Positions 16,852-25,662 are shown, counted from the stretch's first letter. The stretch: DNA of 64,000 nucleotides from Nocardia brasiliensis (GCF_011801125.1 NZ_CP046171.1:4030001-4094000), one strand, 5' to 3'. Notes: a model not told the origin generated them from the sequence alone. Made by a program: numbers and translations.

Positions 16852-18456
16852 TCAGTCGGCTCGATGGTCCGGCCGGTGCGCCGCCGCGTGCTCGAGCGCC
16901 CAGCGATAGTCCGGCTTACCGCTCGGCGTCCGGCCGACCACGTCGACGAGCCAGATCTGCTTGGGCACCTTGTAGCCGGCCAGATGACGGCGCATATGGG
17001 CATCCAGCGCCACGAAGTCCAACGATCCGGTCACCGAAACGACCGCGGCGACCTGGTGTCCCCACCGCTCGTGCGGCACGCCGATGACCACCGCGTCATA
17101 AATCGCCTCATGCGCTTTCAGTACGCCCTCTACCTCTTCGACGAACACCTTCTCACCGCCGGTATTGACCACGGTGTTGCCCCGACCGAGCAGCGTGACC
17201 GTCCCGTCCTGCTCCACCACGGCCCGGTCGTCGGTCACCACGATGCGCGCGCCGTCGACCGTCTTGAACAGCTTCGCGGATCTGACCGGGTCCTTGTAGT
17301 AGCCCAGGGGCACCGCGCCGGTCTTGGCCAGCCAGCCCTGCTCCCCCGGCCGCACCGGTCGTCCGTCGTCGTCCACCACGACCGAGCCGCGTCCGGTCCG
17401 CACGCGAGGGCCCTGCCCCGGGTTGTCGTCCTTCTGCGCGAAACCGATGCCACCGAAGCCGGTTTCGGACGAACCGATGGAGTCGGTCACGACCAGCGAC
17501 GGAAACAGCTCCAGGAGAGCGTTTTTCACCGGTTGCGAGAGCAGCGCCGCACCGGAACCGACCGCGAGCAGGCTCGACGCGTCGACCGGCGCGGCCCGAT
17601 ACGCGTCGAGCAGGGGCCGCGCCATCGCGTCACCGGTGATCACCATGACCTGCGGCCGGTGCCGGACCACCGTCCGCCACACCTGCCGCGGGTCGAACCG
17701 CGGCGCGAGCACGACGGCATTGCCCGACCACAGCGCCGCGAACGTCGGCATCATGGCGGCCGCGTGGATCAGGGGCGGCAGCACCAGCCACCTACTCTGC
17801 TCCCCCTGCGCACCGGCCCTGGACTGCTCGAACTCGTCGGCGACCGGGACGCCGGTGTGGAAGTCGATGCCGCCGCCGAGCACCCGCCACATGTCCTCCT
17901 GCCGCCACAGCACGCCCTTCGGCAGGCCGGTGGTGCCGCCGGTGTACATCATGAACAGGTCGTCGGCGCTGCGCTCGACCTCGATTCGGGCGGGCGCACC
18001 CCCGGCGAGCGCGTCGGCGTAGTGCACGGCGTCCACCGGCGGATCGGTGTCGGCGCGGTCGTCAGGGACCACGATCCGATGCCGCAGCAACGGAACTCGG
18101 GCCGCCGCCTGATGCACCGCCTGGGCGTACCCCGCGTTATAGACCAGGGCTTGCAGGTCGGCATTGCGGTAGACGTAGCGCAGTTCCTCGACGCCGTAGC
18201 GATAGTTGATGTTGATCGGCACGGCCCGGATCTTGAAACAGGCCAGCAGGGTTTCCACGGTCTCGATGCCGTTGTGCATCTGGAAGCCGACGTGGGTGCC
18301 CTTCCCGATGTCAACCGAGGACAGGTACGCGGCGAGCCGGTTCGCGCGGGCGTCCAACTCGGCGAAGGTACGGCGTCGCGCGCCCTCCAGCAGGGCGACG
18401 CGGCCAGGCATCGCGTCGACGGCGTGTTCGAACAGGTCGGCGAAGTTACGGGCCAC
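16852..18456 (-). CDS. Acyl-CoA synthetase, FadD19-like
   Basis: This 534-residue ANL-superfamily ligase activates a carboxylic acid to its acyl-CoA via the adenylate. The P-loop-like YTGGTTGLPKG is at residues 171-181. The TDSIGSSETGFGG block and the VNTGGEKVFVEEVE hinge region follow, and the catalytic lysine lies in the C-terminal RTPSGKPDYRWA. The order and wording of these motifs match mycobacterial FadD19, a ligase for steroid side chains. It lies downstream of the CYP123-like P450 and SDR genes in the same orientation (24 bases from the SDR). This fits oxidation of a hydrophobic substrate to an acid followed by CoA activation. Confidence 0.88.
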   Translation of the reverse strand: MARNFADLFEHAVDAMPGRVALLEGARRRTFAELDARANRLAAYLSSVDIGKGTHVGFQMHNGIETVETLLACFKIRAVPININYRYGVEELRYVYRNADLQALVYNAGYAQAVHQAAARVPLLRHRIVVPDDRADTDPPVDAVHYADALAGGAPARIEVERSADDLFMMYTGGTTGLPKGVLWRQEDMWRVLGGGIDFHTGVPVADEFEQSRAGAQGEQSRWLVLPPLIHAAAMMPTFAALWSGNAVVLAPRFDPRQVWRTVVRHRPQVMVITGDAMARPLLDAYRAAPVDASSLLAVGSGAALLSQPVKNALLELFPSLVVTDSIGSSETGFGGIGFAQKDDNPGQGPRVRTGRGSVVVDDDGRPVRPGEQGWLAKTGAVPLGYYKDPVRSAKLFKTVDGARIVVTDDRAVVEQDGTVTLLGRGNTVVNTGGEKVFVEEVEGVLKAHEAIYDAVVIGVPHERWGHQVAAVVSVTGSLDFVALDAHMRRHLAGYKVPKQIWLVDVVGRTPSGKPDYRWALEHAAAHRPDHRAD

Positions 18457-18480
18457 GGCAATTCACTTTCTCGATACCGG

Positions 18481-19317
18481 CTACACCGCCGTCAGCGGCG
18501 GGGGGATGCCGCTCGGCGAAGACGAAGGCCGCTGCTCGTCTTGCGCGCGGACCGGTTCCTCCGGCTGCACCTCGACGAGCACCAGGTGCGCACCGCGCGG
18601 CGCCGAGACCACCGCGGCCACCGCCGCGGCCAGATGCCGCGGGCGCAGCATGTTGGGATGACGCGCGAAACCCCAGTCCTGCCAGGACTCGAGCAGCGGA
18701 CCGATGACCTCCGGCGTCGAATCCATGCCCATCCCGGTCAGTGTCGGCCCCGGCCGCACCAGGCAGGCCCGAACCCCGGTGCCCGACAACTCCATTCGCA
18801 GCTGCGTGACCATTGCCTCCAGCCCCGCCTTCGCCGCGCTGTAGGCGCCCGTGCGCGGGCGGGGATCGGGTGCGCAGTCCGAGCTGATCACGACGATGTC
18901 ACCGCGACGGCGGGCCAGCATGCCCGGTAGCAGCCGATGCACCAACCGGTGCGCCCCGCCCAGATGCACCTGCACCTGCCGCAGGAATCGCTCCGGGTCC
19001 ATCTCGTGCACCGGCGCGAACTCGATGTCGCCCGCACCGGAGACCAGGATCTCGATGGGACCCAACGCTTCTTCCGCGGCGCGGGCGAACGCGTCGACCG
19101 AGGCGGTGTCGGTGACATCGAGCCGGTGGGCGAACGCCTCGCCACCATCGGCCCGAATCCGCTCCGCCAATTCCGCGCACCGCTCGGCGCGACGCGCGCC
19201 GAGCGCCACCGGGTGCCCCAACTCGGCCAGCGCGACGGCGGTGGCCGCGCCTATCCCCGAGGACGCCCCAGCGACCAGCACCGGACGCCGCGCGGGGTGG
19301 GATTCGAAGCGCGCCAC
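18481..19317 (-). CDS. Short-chain dehydrogenase/reductase
   Basis: This classical SDR has 278 residues, an N-terminal GASSGIG cofactor motif at residues 17-23, a VSGAGDIEF segment (NAG-type), a catalytic serine in VVISSD and the active-site pair YSAAK. A low-complexity tail of about 30 residues after the fold is extra to the family. The start is the GTG at 19317, which overlaps the P450 stop by one base (TAGTG), so the two are coupled. The longer open frame starting at 19767 is a shadow of the P450. In M. tuberculosis an SDR (Rv0765c) also follows cyp123, consistent with joint oxidation of one substrate. Confidence 0.87.
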   Translation of the reverse strand: MARFESHPARRPVLVAGASSGIGAATAVALAELGHPVALGARRAERCAELAERIRADGGEAFAHRLDVTDTASVDAFARAAEEALGPIEILVSGAGDIEFAPVHEMDPERFLRQVQVHLGGAHRLVHRLLPGMLARRRGDIVVISSDCAPDPRPRTGAYSAAKAGLEAMVTQLRMELSGTGVRACLVRPGPTLTGMGMDSTPEVIGPLLESWQDWGFARHPNMLRPRHLAAAVAAVVSAPRGAHLVLVEVQPEEPVRAQDEQRPSSSPSGIPPPLTAV

Positions 19318-20519
19318 TACTTCACCTCCACGGCGATCGGGAGCTGGGCGAAACCGCGCACGTTCGACGAGTGCACCCGCCGCACGCCCGACTCGACGAC
19401 CGCGTACGAGCGCACCCGGGAGACGAACTCGCGCAACGCGACCGACGCCTCCAGCCGGGCCAGGTGTGCGCCGAGGCAGTAGTGCACGCCCGCACCGAAA
19501 CTCGCCACTGCGGACTTGTCGGTGCGGTCGAGGCGATAGCTGTCGCCGTCGGCGAACACCGCGGGATCCCGGTTGGCCGAGCCGATGAGCAGCAGCACCT
19601 TGGCCCCGGCGGGCACCGTCGCGCCGTGATAGTCCAGGTCCACGGTCGCGGTCCGCGCGATCACCTGGGTGGAGGTGTCGTAGCGCAGGGTTTCCTCCAC
19701 CCAGTCCGGCACCAGTGCGGGCGCGGCGGCTACCTTCGCGTACTCCCCGGGATAGCGCGCGCCCCAATACAGCGCGTTCCCCAGCAGTTTCGTCGTGGTC
19801 TCGTTGCCTGCCACCACCATCAGGAAAAGGAAACCGATGATCTCCGCGTCCGACAGAGTGTCACCGTCGATTTCGGCATCCAGCAGCGCCGAGGTGAGAT
19901 CGCCGGTCGGCTTGCGCCTGCGCTCGGCGACCATCTCGCTGTAGTAGGTGAGCATCTTGATCGACGCCTCGATCGCTGCCTGCGGAAGGTCGAAGGTGCC
20001 GTCCTCGCGGTGGACCACCAGGTCGGCGAGCCCGCGGATGTCGGCGCGGTCGCACTCCGGCACGCCCATCAGCTCGGAGATGACGTCCATCGGCAGCTTG
20101 CCCGCGACCTCGTCGATCCAGTCGAACGCACCGCGGGCGAGCGCGGGCTCCAGATACGACAGCGTCAATTCCTCGATCCGGCCGCGCATTTCGGCCACCC
20201 GCTTCGGGGTGAAGCCCTTGTACACCAGCCTGCGCATGCGCAGGTGCCGGGGATCGTCCATGGCCAGAAACGACATCACCCGGTGCGCGTGCGGACCCCA
20301 CGCGGCCGGATCGAGCGTCACCCCGTTCGCACTGGAAAGCCTTGCGCTGTCCCGGAATCCGGCGACGACGTCGGCGTGCCTGGACAACGCCCAGAAATCC
20401 AGTTCGGCGTTGTGGTGGAGCGGCGCTTCGGTGCGCAGCCGCCGATAGGTGGGGTACGGGTCTTCGTGCCAGCGGTAGTCGTACGGATCGAACGTCAAGG
20501 GTTCCACGCCGGCCGTCAT
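19317..20519 (-). CDS. cyp123: CYP123-like cytochrome P450
   Basis: This soluble P450 of 400 residues resembles mycobacterial CYP123 (Rv0766c) over its length as I recall it. Shared blocks are FDPYDYRWHEDPYPTYRRLR, VMSFLAMDDPRHLRMRRLV, GKLPMDVISELMGVPE, AEIIGFLFLMVVAGNETTTK (I-helix), the ExxR in EETLRY, and FGAGVHYCLGAHLARLE with heme ligand Cys348. The C-terminal VRRVHSSNVRGFAQLPI also matches. The substrate of this P450 is not known to me. It heads a minus-strand unit with the SDR and FadD genes. The ATG at 20519 gives the family N-terminus. A palindromic KstR-like site lies 19 bases upstream of the start codon, close enough to overlap the promoter or leader. Confidence 0.88.
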   Translation of the reverse strand: MTAGVEPLTFDPYDYRWHEDPYPTYRRLRTEAPLHHNAELDFWALSRHADVVAGFRDSARLSSANGVTLDPAAWGPHAHRVMSFLAMDDPRHLRMRRLVYKGFTPKRVAEMRGRIEELTLSYLEPALARGAFDWIDEVAGKLPMDVISELMGVPECDRADIRGLADLVVHREDGTFDLPQAAIEASIKMLTYYSEMVAERRRKPTGDLTSALLDAEIDGDTLSDAEIIGFLFLMVVAGNETTTKLLGNALYWGARYPGEYAKVAAAPALVPDWVEETLRYDTSTQVIARTATVDLDYHGATVPAGAKVLLLIGSANRDPAVFADGDSYRLDRTDKSAVASFGAGVHYCLGAHLARLEASVALREFVSRVRSYAVVESGVRRVHSSNVRGFAQLPIAVEVK

Positions 20520-20537
20520 CGCAACCCTCGCAGGTTC

Positions 20538-20551
20538 GAGAACAAGTTCTC
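20538..20551. promoter_or_regulatory. KstR-like operator 2 (cyp123 unit)
   Basis: GAGAACAAGTTCTC has perfect six-base arms around a two-base centre and matches six of eight fixed positions of TNNAACNNGTTNNA. It ends the upstream side of the P450 gene start and shares the AAC-N2-GTT core with the other two sites. Confidence 0.6.
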
Positions 20552-20743
20552 CCGACCATACCCGCGCGGCACCGCCGCGGGCGACACATAACTGGACATG
20601 TGTCTGGACAGTACCATCGGCCCCCACCTTCGACCACGGTTCCGCTGGATTGACACCACCATCGCGCACCGGGGCGGCGACGCGCCCGGGAACGACAGAG
20701 ATTTCTCGACACCGAGGCGAGCGAACGCGACGAATGATGGAAT

Positions 20744-20757
20744 TAGAACGCGTTCTT
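20744..20757. promoter_or_regulatory. KstR-like operator 3 (aldA unit)
   Basis: TAGAACGCGTTCTT contains a perfect 12-base palindrome, AGAACGCGTTCT, and matches seven of eight fixed KstR positions. It is 62 bases upstream of the aldA-like start, the same spacing as operator 1 to its gene. The flanking AATT is also shared with operator 1. Confidence 0.65.
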
Positions 20758-20819
20758 GCGATGATTCGCGCGGTACGCCTATATTCCGTACACCTGTCCA
20801 GACAGCATCGGAGCAACGG

Positions 20820-22292
20820 ATGAACAGCCTCGTGCCCGCGACCGGTGCGCGCCAGCTGATCGGCGGCGAACTCGTCGCCGGCGGCGACGGGGTTTTCCGC
20901 ACCGTCAACCCGGCGACCGAGGAGGTGCTCGGGCACGCCGCCAACGCGAACGCCGCCGACCTGGACGCCGCGGTCACCGCGGCACGCAAGGCGTTCGACG
21001 AGACAGCGTGGTCGCGAGACCACGGCTTTCGTGCGCATTGCCTCGAACAATTGCGTACGGCACTGCGCTCCCGGATCGAGGAGTTGCGCGAACTCACCAT
21101 CGCCGAGGCGGGCGCGCCCGCGATGTTCACCAAGGGGCCGCAGCTGGACGGCCCCATCGCGGACCTGGCGTATCCGGCGTCGCTGGCCGAAAACTACTCC
21201 TGGGAAACCGATCTCGGTACCGCGACGCCGATGGGCATCAAGACCCGCAGGCGGCTGCGGCGCGAACCGGTCGGCGTGGTCGGCGCGATCACGCCGTGGA
21301 ACTTCCCGCACCAGATCACCTTCGCCAAGCTCGGTCCCGCCCTCGCCGCCGGAAACACGGTGGTGCTCAAGCCCGCTCCCGACACCCCGTGGTGCGCCGC
21401 GGCGCTCGGCACCGTCATCGCCGAGCAGACCGATATCCCCGCGGGCGTGGTGAACATCGTGACCTCGGCCGACCACGGCATCGGCGCGCGGCTCGCCGAG
21501 CACCCGCTGGTGGACCTGATCAGCTTCACCGGCTCCACCCGGACCGGCCGTGCGGTGCTGCGCGGCGCGGCCGCGACGGTGAAGCGGACGTTTCTGGAGT
21601 TGGGCGGCAAGTCGGCGTGCATCGTGCTCGACGACGCCGATATCGCGGCAGCCTGTGCGGTGGCGGCCTTTTCGGTCTGCGTGCACGCCGGACAGGGTTG
21701 CGCCCTGGCCACCCGCCTACTGGTGCCGCGCGCCGCCTATGCCGTGGCGGTGGACGCCGCGGCCGCGACGCTCGCCGGGATCGCACCGGGCGATCCGGCC
21801 GATCCCCGCACCGTCTGCGGTCCGCTCATCTCCGCGCGGCAGCGCGACCGCGTGCAGCACTATCTGGACATCGCCCGCGCCGAGGGCGGCCGGGTGGTGG
21901 TGGGCGGCGGCAGGCCCCGCCGCCGCCGGGACCGCGGCTTCTTCTTCGAACCGACACTCATTGCGGACGTACCGAATTCGGCCACCGTGGCACAGGAGGA
22001 GATTTTCGGACCGGTGCTGGTGGTGCTCCCCTACGACGGCGACGAGGACGCGATCCGGATCGCCAACGACTCCCCCTACGGGCTGTCCGGTTCGGTGTGG
22101 GGCACCGACCCCGCCCGGATTCGTCGCGTCACCGAGGGTGTGCGCACCGGGACATTGAGCGTGAACGGCGGCGTCTGGCACAGCGCCGACGCGCCGTTCG
22201 GTGGCTACAAGCAGTCCGGCATCGGCCGCGAGATGGGCGTGGCCGGGTTCGAGGAATACCTGGAGACCAAGCTCATCGCGACCGCCGGATGA
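20820..22292 (+). CDS. NAD-dependent aldehyde dehydrogenase, AldA (Rv0768)-like
   Basis: This aldehyde dehydrogenase of 490 residues, the usual length, has ITPWNFPHQITFAKLGPALAA, FTGSTRTGR, the general-base glutamate in LELGGKSACIV and the nucleophilic Cys294 in HAGQGCALATR. It also has FGPVLVVLPY and a C-terminal FGGYKQSGIGREMG. It oxidises an aldehyde to an acid. The ATG at 20820 is preceded by GGAGCAAC. It leads a plus-strand unit of five genes through the TetR gene at 25084. The order aldA, HIBADH-like, CMD next to a divergent cyp123-SDR pair matches the M. tuberculosis Rv0765c-Rv0771 region as I recall it. Confidence 0.9.
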   Translation: MNSLVPATGARQLIGGELVAGGDGVFRTVNPATEEVLGHAANANAADLDAAVTAARKAFDETAWSRDHGFRAHCLEQLRTALRSRIEELRELTIAEAGAPAMFTKGPQLDGPIADLAYPASLAENYSWETDLGTATPMGIKTRRRLRREPVGVVGAITPWNFPHQITFAKLGPALAAGNTVVLKPAPDTPWCAAALGTVIAEQTDIPAGVVNIVTSADHGIGARLAEHPLVDLISFTGSTRTGRAVLRGAAATVKRTFLELGGKSACIVLDDADIAAACAVAAFSVCVHAGQGCALATRLLVPRAAYAVAVDAAAATLAGIAPGDPADPRTVCGPLISARQRDRVQHYLDIARAEGGRVVVGGGRPRRRRDRGFFFEPTLIADVPNSATVAQEEIFGPVLVVLPYDGDEDAIRIANDSPYGLSGSVWGTDPARIRRVTEGVRTGTLSVNGGVWHSADAPFGGYKQSGIGREMGVAGFEEYLETKLIATAG

Positions 22293-22306
22293 AGGAGCAC
22301 ACAGCC

Positions 22307-23176
22307 ATGGCACGGGTCGGATTCATCGGGCTCGGCGTGCTCGGCGCGCCGATGGCCAAGCGGCTGTTGGAATGGCCCAGCGGGCTGACGGTTTGCGATG
22401 TCCGTGCGGCGGCGGTTCAACCGTACGCAGCGGCGGGCGCGGCCGTCGCCCGGACCCCGGCCGCACTCGCCGAGCAAGCCGCCGTGATCTCGGTGGCGGT
22501 CGTCGACGATGACCAGGTGCGCACGGTGCTCACCGGGCCCGACGGGGTACTGCGCACCGCGGCGCCCGGCACGGTCGTGGCGGTGCACTCCACGATCAGC
22601 GACCACACGGCCGAACAGCTCGCCGCCGAATGTGGCGCCCGCGGTGTCGAATTCGTCGACGCACCGGTCAGCGGCGGCACCCCCGGCGCGAAGCAGGGCA
22701 GGCTCGCGGTGCTCATCGGCGGCAGCGAGACGGCCTATGCCACCGTGCGCGCGCCGTTCGGCTGCTTCGCCGACCTCATCGTGCACGCCGGGCCGGTGGG
22801 CGCGGGCACACGGATGAAGCTGGCGCGCAACCTGATCCACTTCATCGCCTTCACCGCGGCCACCGAGGCGCAACGTCTCGCCGAGGCAGCCGGGCTCGAT
22901 CTCACCGTGCTGGGCAAGGTGGTTCGCCACTCCGACGCTGTCGCAGGCGGTCCCGGCGCCATCATGCTGCGCGACCGCACGGGCCCGATCGCCGACGGCG
23001 ACTTCTGGTCGCCGATCCTGCGGCACGTGCGGGATCTCGGCGAGAAGGACCTCTCGCTCGCGCTCGACCTCGGTGCCAGGCTCGACGTGTCGCTCCCGCT
23101 GACCGAACTCGCGCTGGCCCGCCTCGGCACCGGACTCGGTGTCGGCGCATCGACCTCCGAAGGGGAAACCGCATGA
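22307..23176 (+). CDS. 3-hydroxyisobutyrate-dehydrogenase-family oxidoreductase (Rv0770-like)
   Basis: This 289-residue beta-hydroxyacid dehydrogenase has an N-terminal Rossmann motif GFIGLGVLGAPMA, the family block FVDAPVSGGTPGAKQGRLAVLIGG with the substrate-binding serine-glycine turn, and KLARN with the catalytic lysine in the all-helical half. It uses NAD(P) to oxidise a 2- or 3-hydroxy acid. The ATG at 22307 is preceded by AAGGAG. An earlier ATG at 22289 overlaps the aldA stop but lacks this signal. Its stop overlaps the start of the CMD gene (ATGA). The natural substrate is unknown, but the neighbours suggest a hydroxylated lipid or steroid fragment. Confidence 0.88.
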   Translation: MARVGFIGLGVLGAPMAKRLLEWPSGLTVCDVRAAAVQPYAAAGAAVARTPAALAEQAAVISVAVVDDDQVRTVLTGPDGVLRTAAPGTVVAVHSTISDHTAEQLAAECGARGVEFVDAPVSGGTPGAKQGRLAVLIGGSETAYATVRAPFGCFADLIVHAGPVGAGTRMKLARNLIHFIAFTAATEAQRLAEAAGLDLTVLGKVVRHSDAVAGGPGAIMLRDRTGPIADGDFWSPILRHVRDLGEKDLSLALDLGARLDVSLPLTELALARLGTGLGVGASTSEGETA

Positions 23177-23577
23177 CCGACCACGGTTGCGCCGAGACCA
23201 CGCGAGCGCGTGGCCTCGCCAAGATGGCCGAGGTGTACGGCACCGAATTCCAGGACTATCCCGGCAGCCACTTCGCCGTCACCGCCGACCATCTCTTCGC
23301 CGACATCTGGTCGCGCACCGAACTGTCGGTGCGCGATCGCAGGCTGTTGCTGCTCGGCGCGCTCACCGCGCAGGGCGCCATCGACACCGCGGGCATCCAG
23401 ATCGGCGCCGCGCTGCGCAACGACGAGCTCACCGAGGAGCAACTGCACGAGATCGCGGTCTTCCTCTGCCACTACGTCGGTTGGCCGAACGGCACCAAAC
23501 TCGACCTACTGGTGGGCACCATTGTGGCGCAACAGAAGAAGGCCGCCCGCGCCGAGCACGACGACCGCGCCGAGTGA
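23173..23577 (+). CDS. Carboxymuconolactone-decarboxylase-family protein (Rv0771-like)
   Basis: This 134-residue all-helical protein is of the CMD/AhpD superfamily (PF02627 type). It has the usual RRLLLLGALTAQGA helix and a CHYVGWPNGTKLDL segment equivalent to the Y-x-G-x-P motif. It lacks the CxxC pair of AhpD peroxidases, so it resembles the lactone decarboxylase or hydrolase-like branch. The ATG overlaps the upstream stop by four bases and the next gene follows after eleven bases, so it is embedded in the operon. Its reaction in this pathway is not known to me. Confidence 0.85.
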   Translation: MTDHGCAETTRARGLAKMAEVYGTEFQDYPGSHFAVTADHLFADIWSRTELSVRDRRLLLLGALTAQGAIDTAGIQIGAALRNDELTEEQLHEIAVFLCHYVGWPNGTKLDLLVGTIVAQQKKAARAEHDDRAE

Positions 23578-23588
23578 AGGAACCGAAC

Positions 23589-25058
23589 ATGTCCGATGCC
23601 AATACCCTTCGCCCCCTGCGTGCGAGCGCCATCACCGACTGGGACCTGCGGGCCGACGTGGTCGTCGCCGGCTACGGCATCGCCGGGGTCTGCGCGGCCA
23701 TCGAGGCGGCCCGCGCGGGCGCCGAGGTGCTGATCCTGGAGCGGACCGGCGGCTGGGGTGGCGCGGCCGCGATGGCGGGCGGGTTCATCTACCTCGGCGG
23801 CGGCACACCGCTGCAGCAGGCGCTCGGCTTCGAGGACACCCCGGAGAACATGGAGACCTTCCTGCTCGCGGCCCTCGGGCCGGGCGTGGACCGGGCCAAG
23901 GTCGCCGATTATTGTCGCGGCAGCGTCGAGCACTACAACTGGCTGGTGGCCAACGGGGTGCCGTTCCGCGAGGCGTTCTGGGGCGAGCCTGGCTGGGAAC
24001 CGCCACACGACGAGGGCCTGATGTACTCCGGCGGCGAGAACGCCGCGCCGTTCAACGCGCTCGCGAAACCCGCTCCGCGCGGGCATGTTCCGCGATTCGC
24101 GGACAAGAAGATCGGCCGCCGCAGCGGCGGCTACATGCTGATGAAGCCGCTCGCGGAAACCGCGGAATCCCTCGGGGTCGGTGTCGAATACGACATGCGC
24201 CTCGGCCGGCTCGTGGTCGACGACGACGATCGGGTGGTCGGGGTGATCGCCCGGCGCTACGGCACCGAGGTGGCGATCCGCGCCGAACGCGGCATCGTGC
24301 TCGCCACCGGCAGTTTCGCCTATCACCAGCAGATGGTCGAGGGCTACGCGCCGCGCCTGATCGGCAGGCCCGCGGCGGCGATCGAGGAACACGACGGCAT
24401 CGGCATCCGCGTCGCCCAGGCGCTCGGCGCGGAGCTGGCCCACATGGACGCGACCGAAGTGGCGTTCTTCGGCGACCCGCAGCTGCTCGCCCGCGGCATC
24501 CTCGTCAACGGGCGCGGGCAACGGTTCATCGCCGAGGACACCTATCCTGGCCGGATCGGGCAGGCGACACTGATTCAGCAGGACAACCAGGCGTTCCTTG
24601 TCATCGACGAGACCGCCTACGAGGCAGGCCTGGCCACCGAGACCGCCACCCCGTTCTTCCGGCAACCCCCGACCTGGGCGGCCGAGACCGTCGCCGAGCT
24701 CGAGGCGGAGATGGGGCTGCCCGAGCTGGCGTTGCGGTCCACCGTCGACTGTTACAACCTGCACGCCGCCGCAGGCAAGGACCCCTTGCTCGGCAAGAAG
24801 CCGGAATGGCTACGGCCGCTGCGTGGTTCGCTGGCCGCCTTCGACATGCGCGGTTTCACCGCGGGTTTCACCCTCGGCGGGCTGCGCACCGACCTGGATT
24901 CGCGGGTGCTGCACGTCTCCGGTGCGCCGATCGCCGGGCTGTTCGCGGCCGGACGCTGCACCTCGGGACTCTGCGCGGGCGGGTACGTCAGCGGCGCTTC
25001 GCTGGGTGACGGCAGCTTCTACGGGCGCAGAGCGGGTCTCGCCGCGGCCAAGAGCTGA
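23589..25058 (+). CDS. FAD-binding oxidoreductase of the fumarate reductase/3-ketosteroid dehydrogenase superfamily
   Basis: This flavoprotein of 489 residues has an N-terminal Rossmann motif VVVAGYGIAGVCAAIEAARAG, a GGWGGAAAMAGGFIYLGGG segment after the FAD site, GIVLATGSFAYH, and a C-terminal FAD-contact block GLFAAGRCTSGLCAGGYVSGASLGDGSFYGRRAG. This architecture is shared by fumarate reductase flavoproteins, KstD and related 2-ene-forming dehydrogenases. The strongest guess is a desaturase or ene-reductase acting on the same substrate as the neighbouring genes. AAGGA seven bases before the ATG sets the start. It is not part of the remembered M. tuberculosis gene order and appears to be an addition to the cluster. 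Confidence 0.85.
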   Translation: MSDANTLRPLRASAITDWDLRADVVVAGYGIAGVCAAIEAARAGAEVLILERTGGWGGAAAMAGGFIYLGGGTPLQQALGFEDTPENMETFLLAALGPGVDRAKVADYCRGSVEHYNWLVANGVPFREAFWGEPGWEPPHDEGLMYSGGENAAPFNALAKPAPRGHVPRFADKKIGRRSGGYMLMKPLAETAESLGVGVEYDMRLGRLVVDDDDRVVGVIARRYGTEVAIRAERGIVLATGSFAYHQQMVEGYAPRLIGRPAAAIEEHDGIGIRVAQALGAELAHMDATEVAFFGDPQLLARGILVNGRGQRFIAEDTYPGRIGQATLIQQDNQAFLVIDETAYEAGLATETATPFFRQPPTWAAETVAELEAEMGLPELALRSTVDCYNLHAAAGKDPLLGKKPEWLRPLRGSLAAFDMRGFTAGFTLGGLRTDLDSRVLHVSGAPIAGLFAAGRCTSGLCAGGYVSGASLGDGSFYGRRAGLAAAKS

Positions 25059-25083
25059 CCCGGCCGTAGTAGGATCCGGTCAC

Positions 25084-25662
25084 ATGTCCGAACCCGAGTC
25101 CATCGCGCTCGAGGCGACCCGGCGCAGGTTGTCCGGGAAGCAGGCCGACACCGTCGACAAGCTCACCAGGGCGGCGGTGGAAGTCCTTGCCCGCGAAGGA
25201 TTCGCGGGCATGACCATCCGGATGGTCGCGGCGGCGGCTGGGGTCGGGGCCGCGACCGCCTACACCTACTTCTCCTCCAAGGAACACCTCGTCGCCGAGA
25301 TCTTCTGGCGGCGCTTGATGGCGGCGCCCTCGCCCGCCAGCACGGACCAGGACCCGGTGGTCCGGGTCGTCGCCGAACTGCGCGCGATCGCGATGCTGGT
25401 CGCCGACGAGCAAGAGCTCTCCGGTGCGGTCACCAGCGCGCTGCTCGGCCGCGACCCCGACGTCGAGCATCTGCGCGGGCGCGTCGGCGCCGAGATCCGC
25501 GCCAGGATCATCCGCGCACTCGACCCCGACCCGGACCCCGATGTGGTGGAATCGCTGGAACTGCTCTACGCGGGCGCACTGGTGCGCGCGGGCATGGGCT
25601 ACGGCTCCTACGCCGAGATCGCCGACCGCATCGAGAAATCCGCGCTGCTCATCCTGCGCTGA
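25084..25662 (+). CDS. TetR-family regulator, probable local regulator of the P450/aldehyde dehydrogenase block
   Basis: This 192-residue protein has a TetR helix-turn-helix (about residues 25-70: AAVEVLAREGFAGMTIRMVAAAAGVGAATAYTYFSSKEHL) and a helical effector domain. It follows the flavoprotein gene by 25 bases in the same direction and so is probably cotranscribed with the genes it may control. The three AGAAC-N2-GTTCT palindromes at 16807, 20538 and 20744 are TetR-type sites and could be bound either by this protein or by the genome's KstR. A TetR gene also sits beside cyp123 in M. tuberculosis. Repression released by a pathway intermediate is the likely mode. Confidence 0.85.
   Translation: MSEPESIALEATRRRLSGKQADTVDKLTRAAVEVLAREGFAGMTIRMVAAAAGVGAATAYTYFSSKEHLVAEIFWRRLMAAPSPASTDQDPVVRVVAELRAIAMLVADEQELSGAVTSALLGRDPDVEHLRGRVGAEIRARIIRALDPDPDPDVVESLELLYAGALVRAGMGYGSYAEIADRIEKSALLILR

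Larger units (their letters stand above)
20520..20819. promoter_or_regulatory. Divergent promoter region with two KstR-like operators
   Basis: This 300-base region separates the cyp123-like unit from the aldA-like unit and contains no convincing gene. It holds palindromes at 20538-20551 and 20744-20757, one near each gene start. The right end carries GGAGCAAC just before the aldA ATG. Confidence 0.6.

Noticed and set aside
14970..17087. Very long plus-strand frame (705 residues) opposite the P450 and aldehyde dehydrogenase
   Set aside because: It reads across two well-supported minus-strand genes and their intergenic operator, with no family signature or ribosome-binding site.
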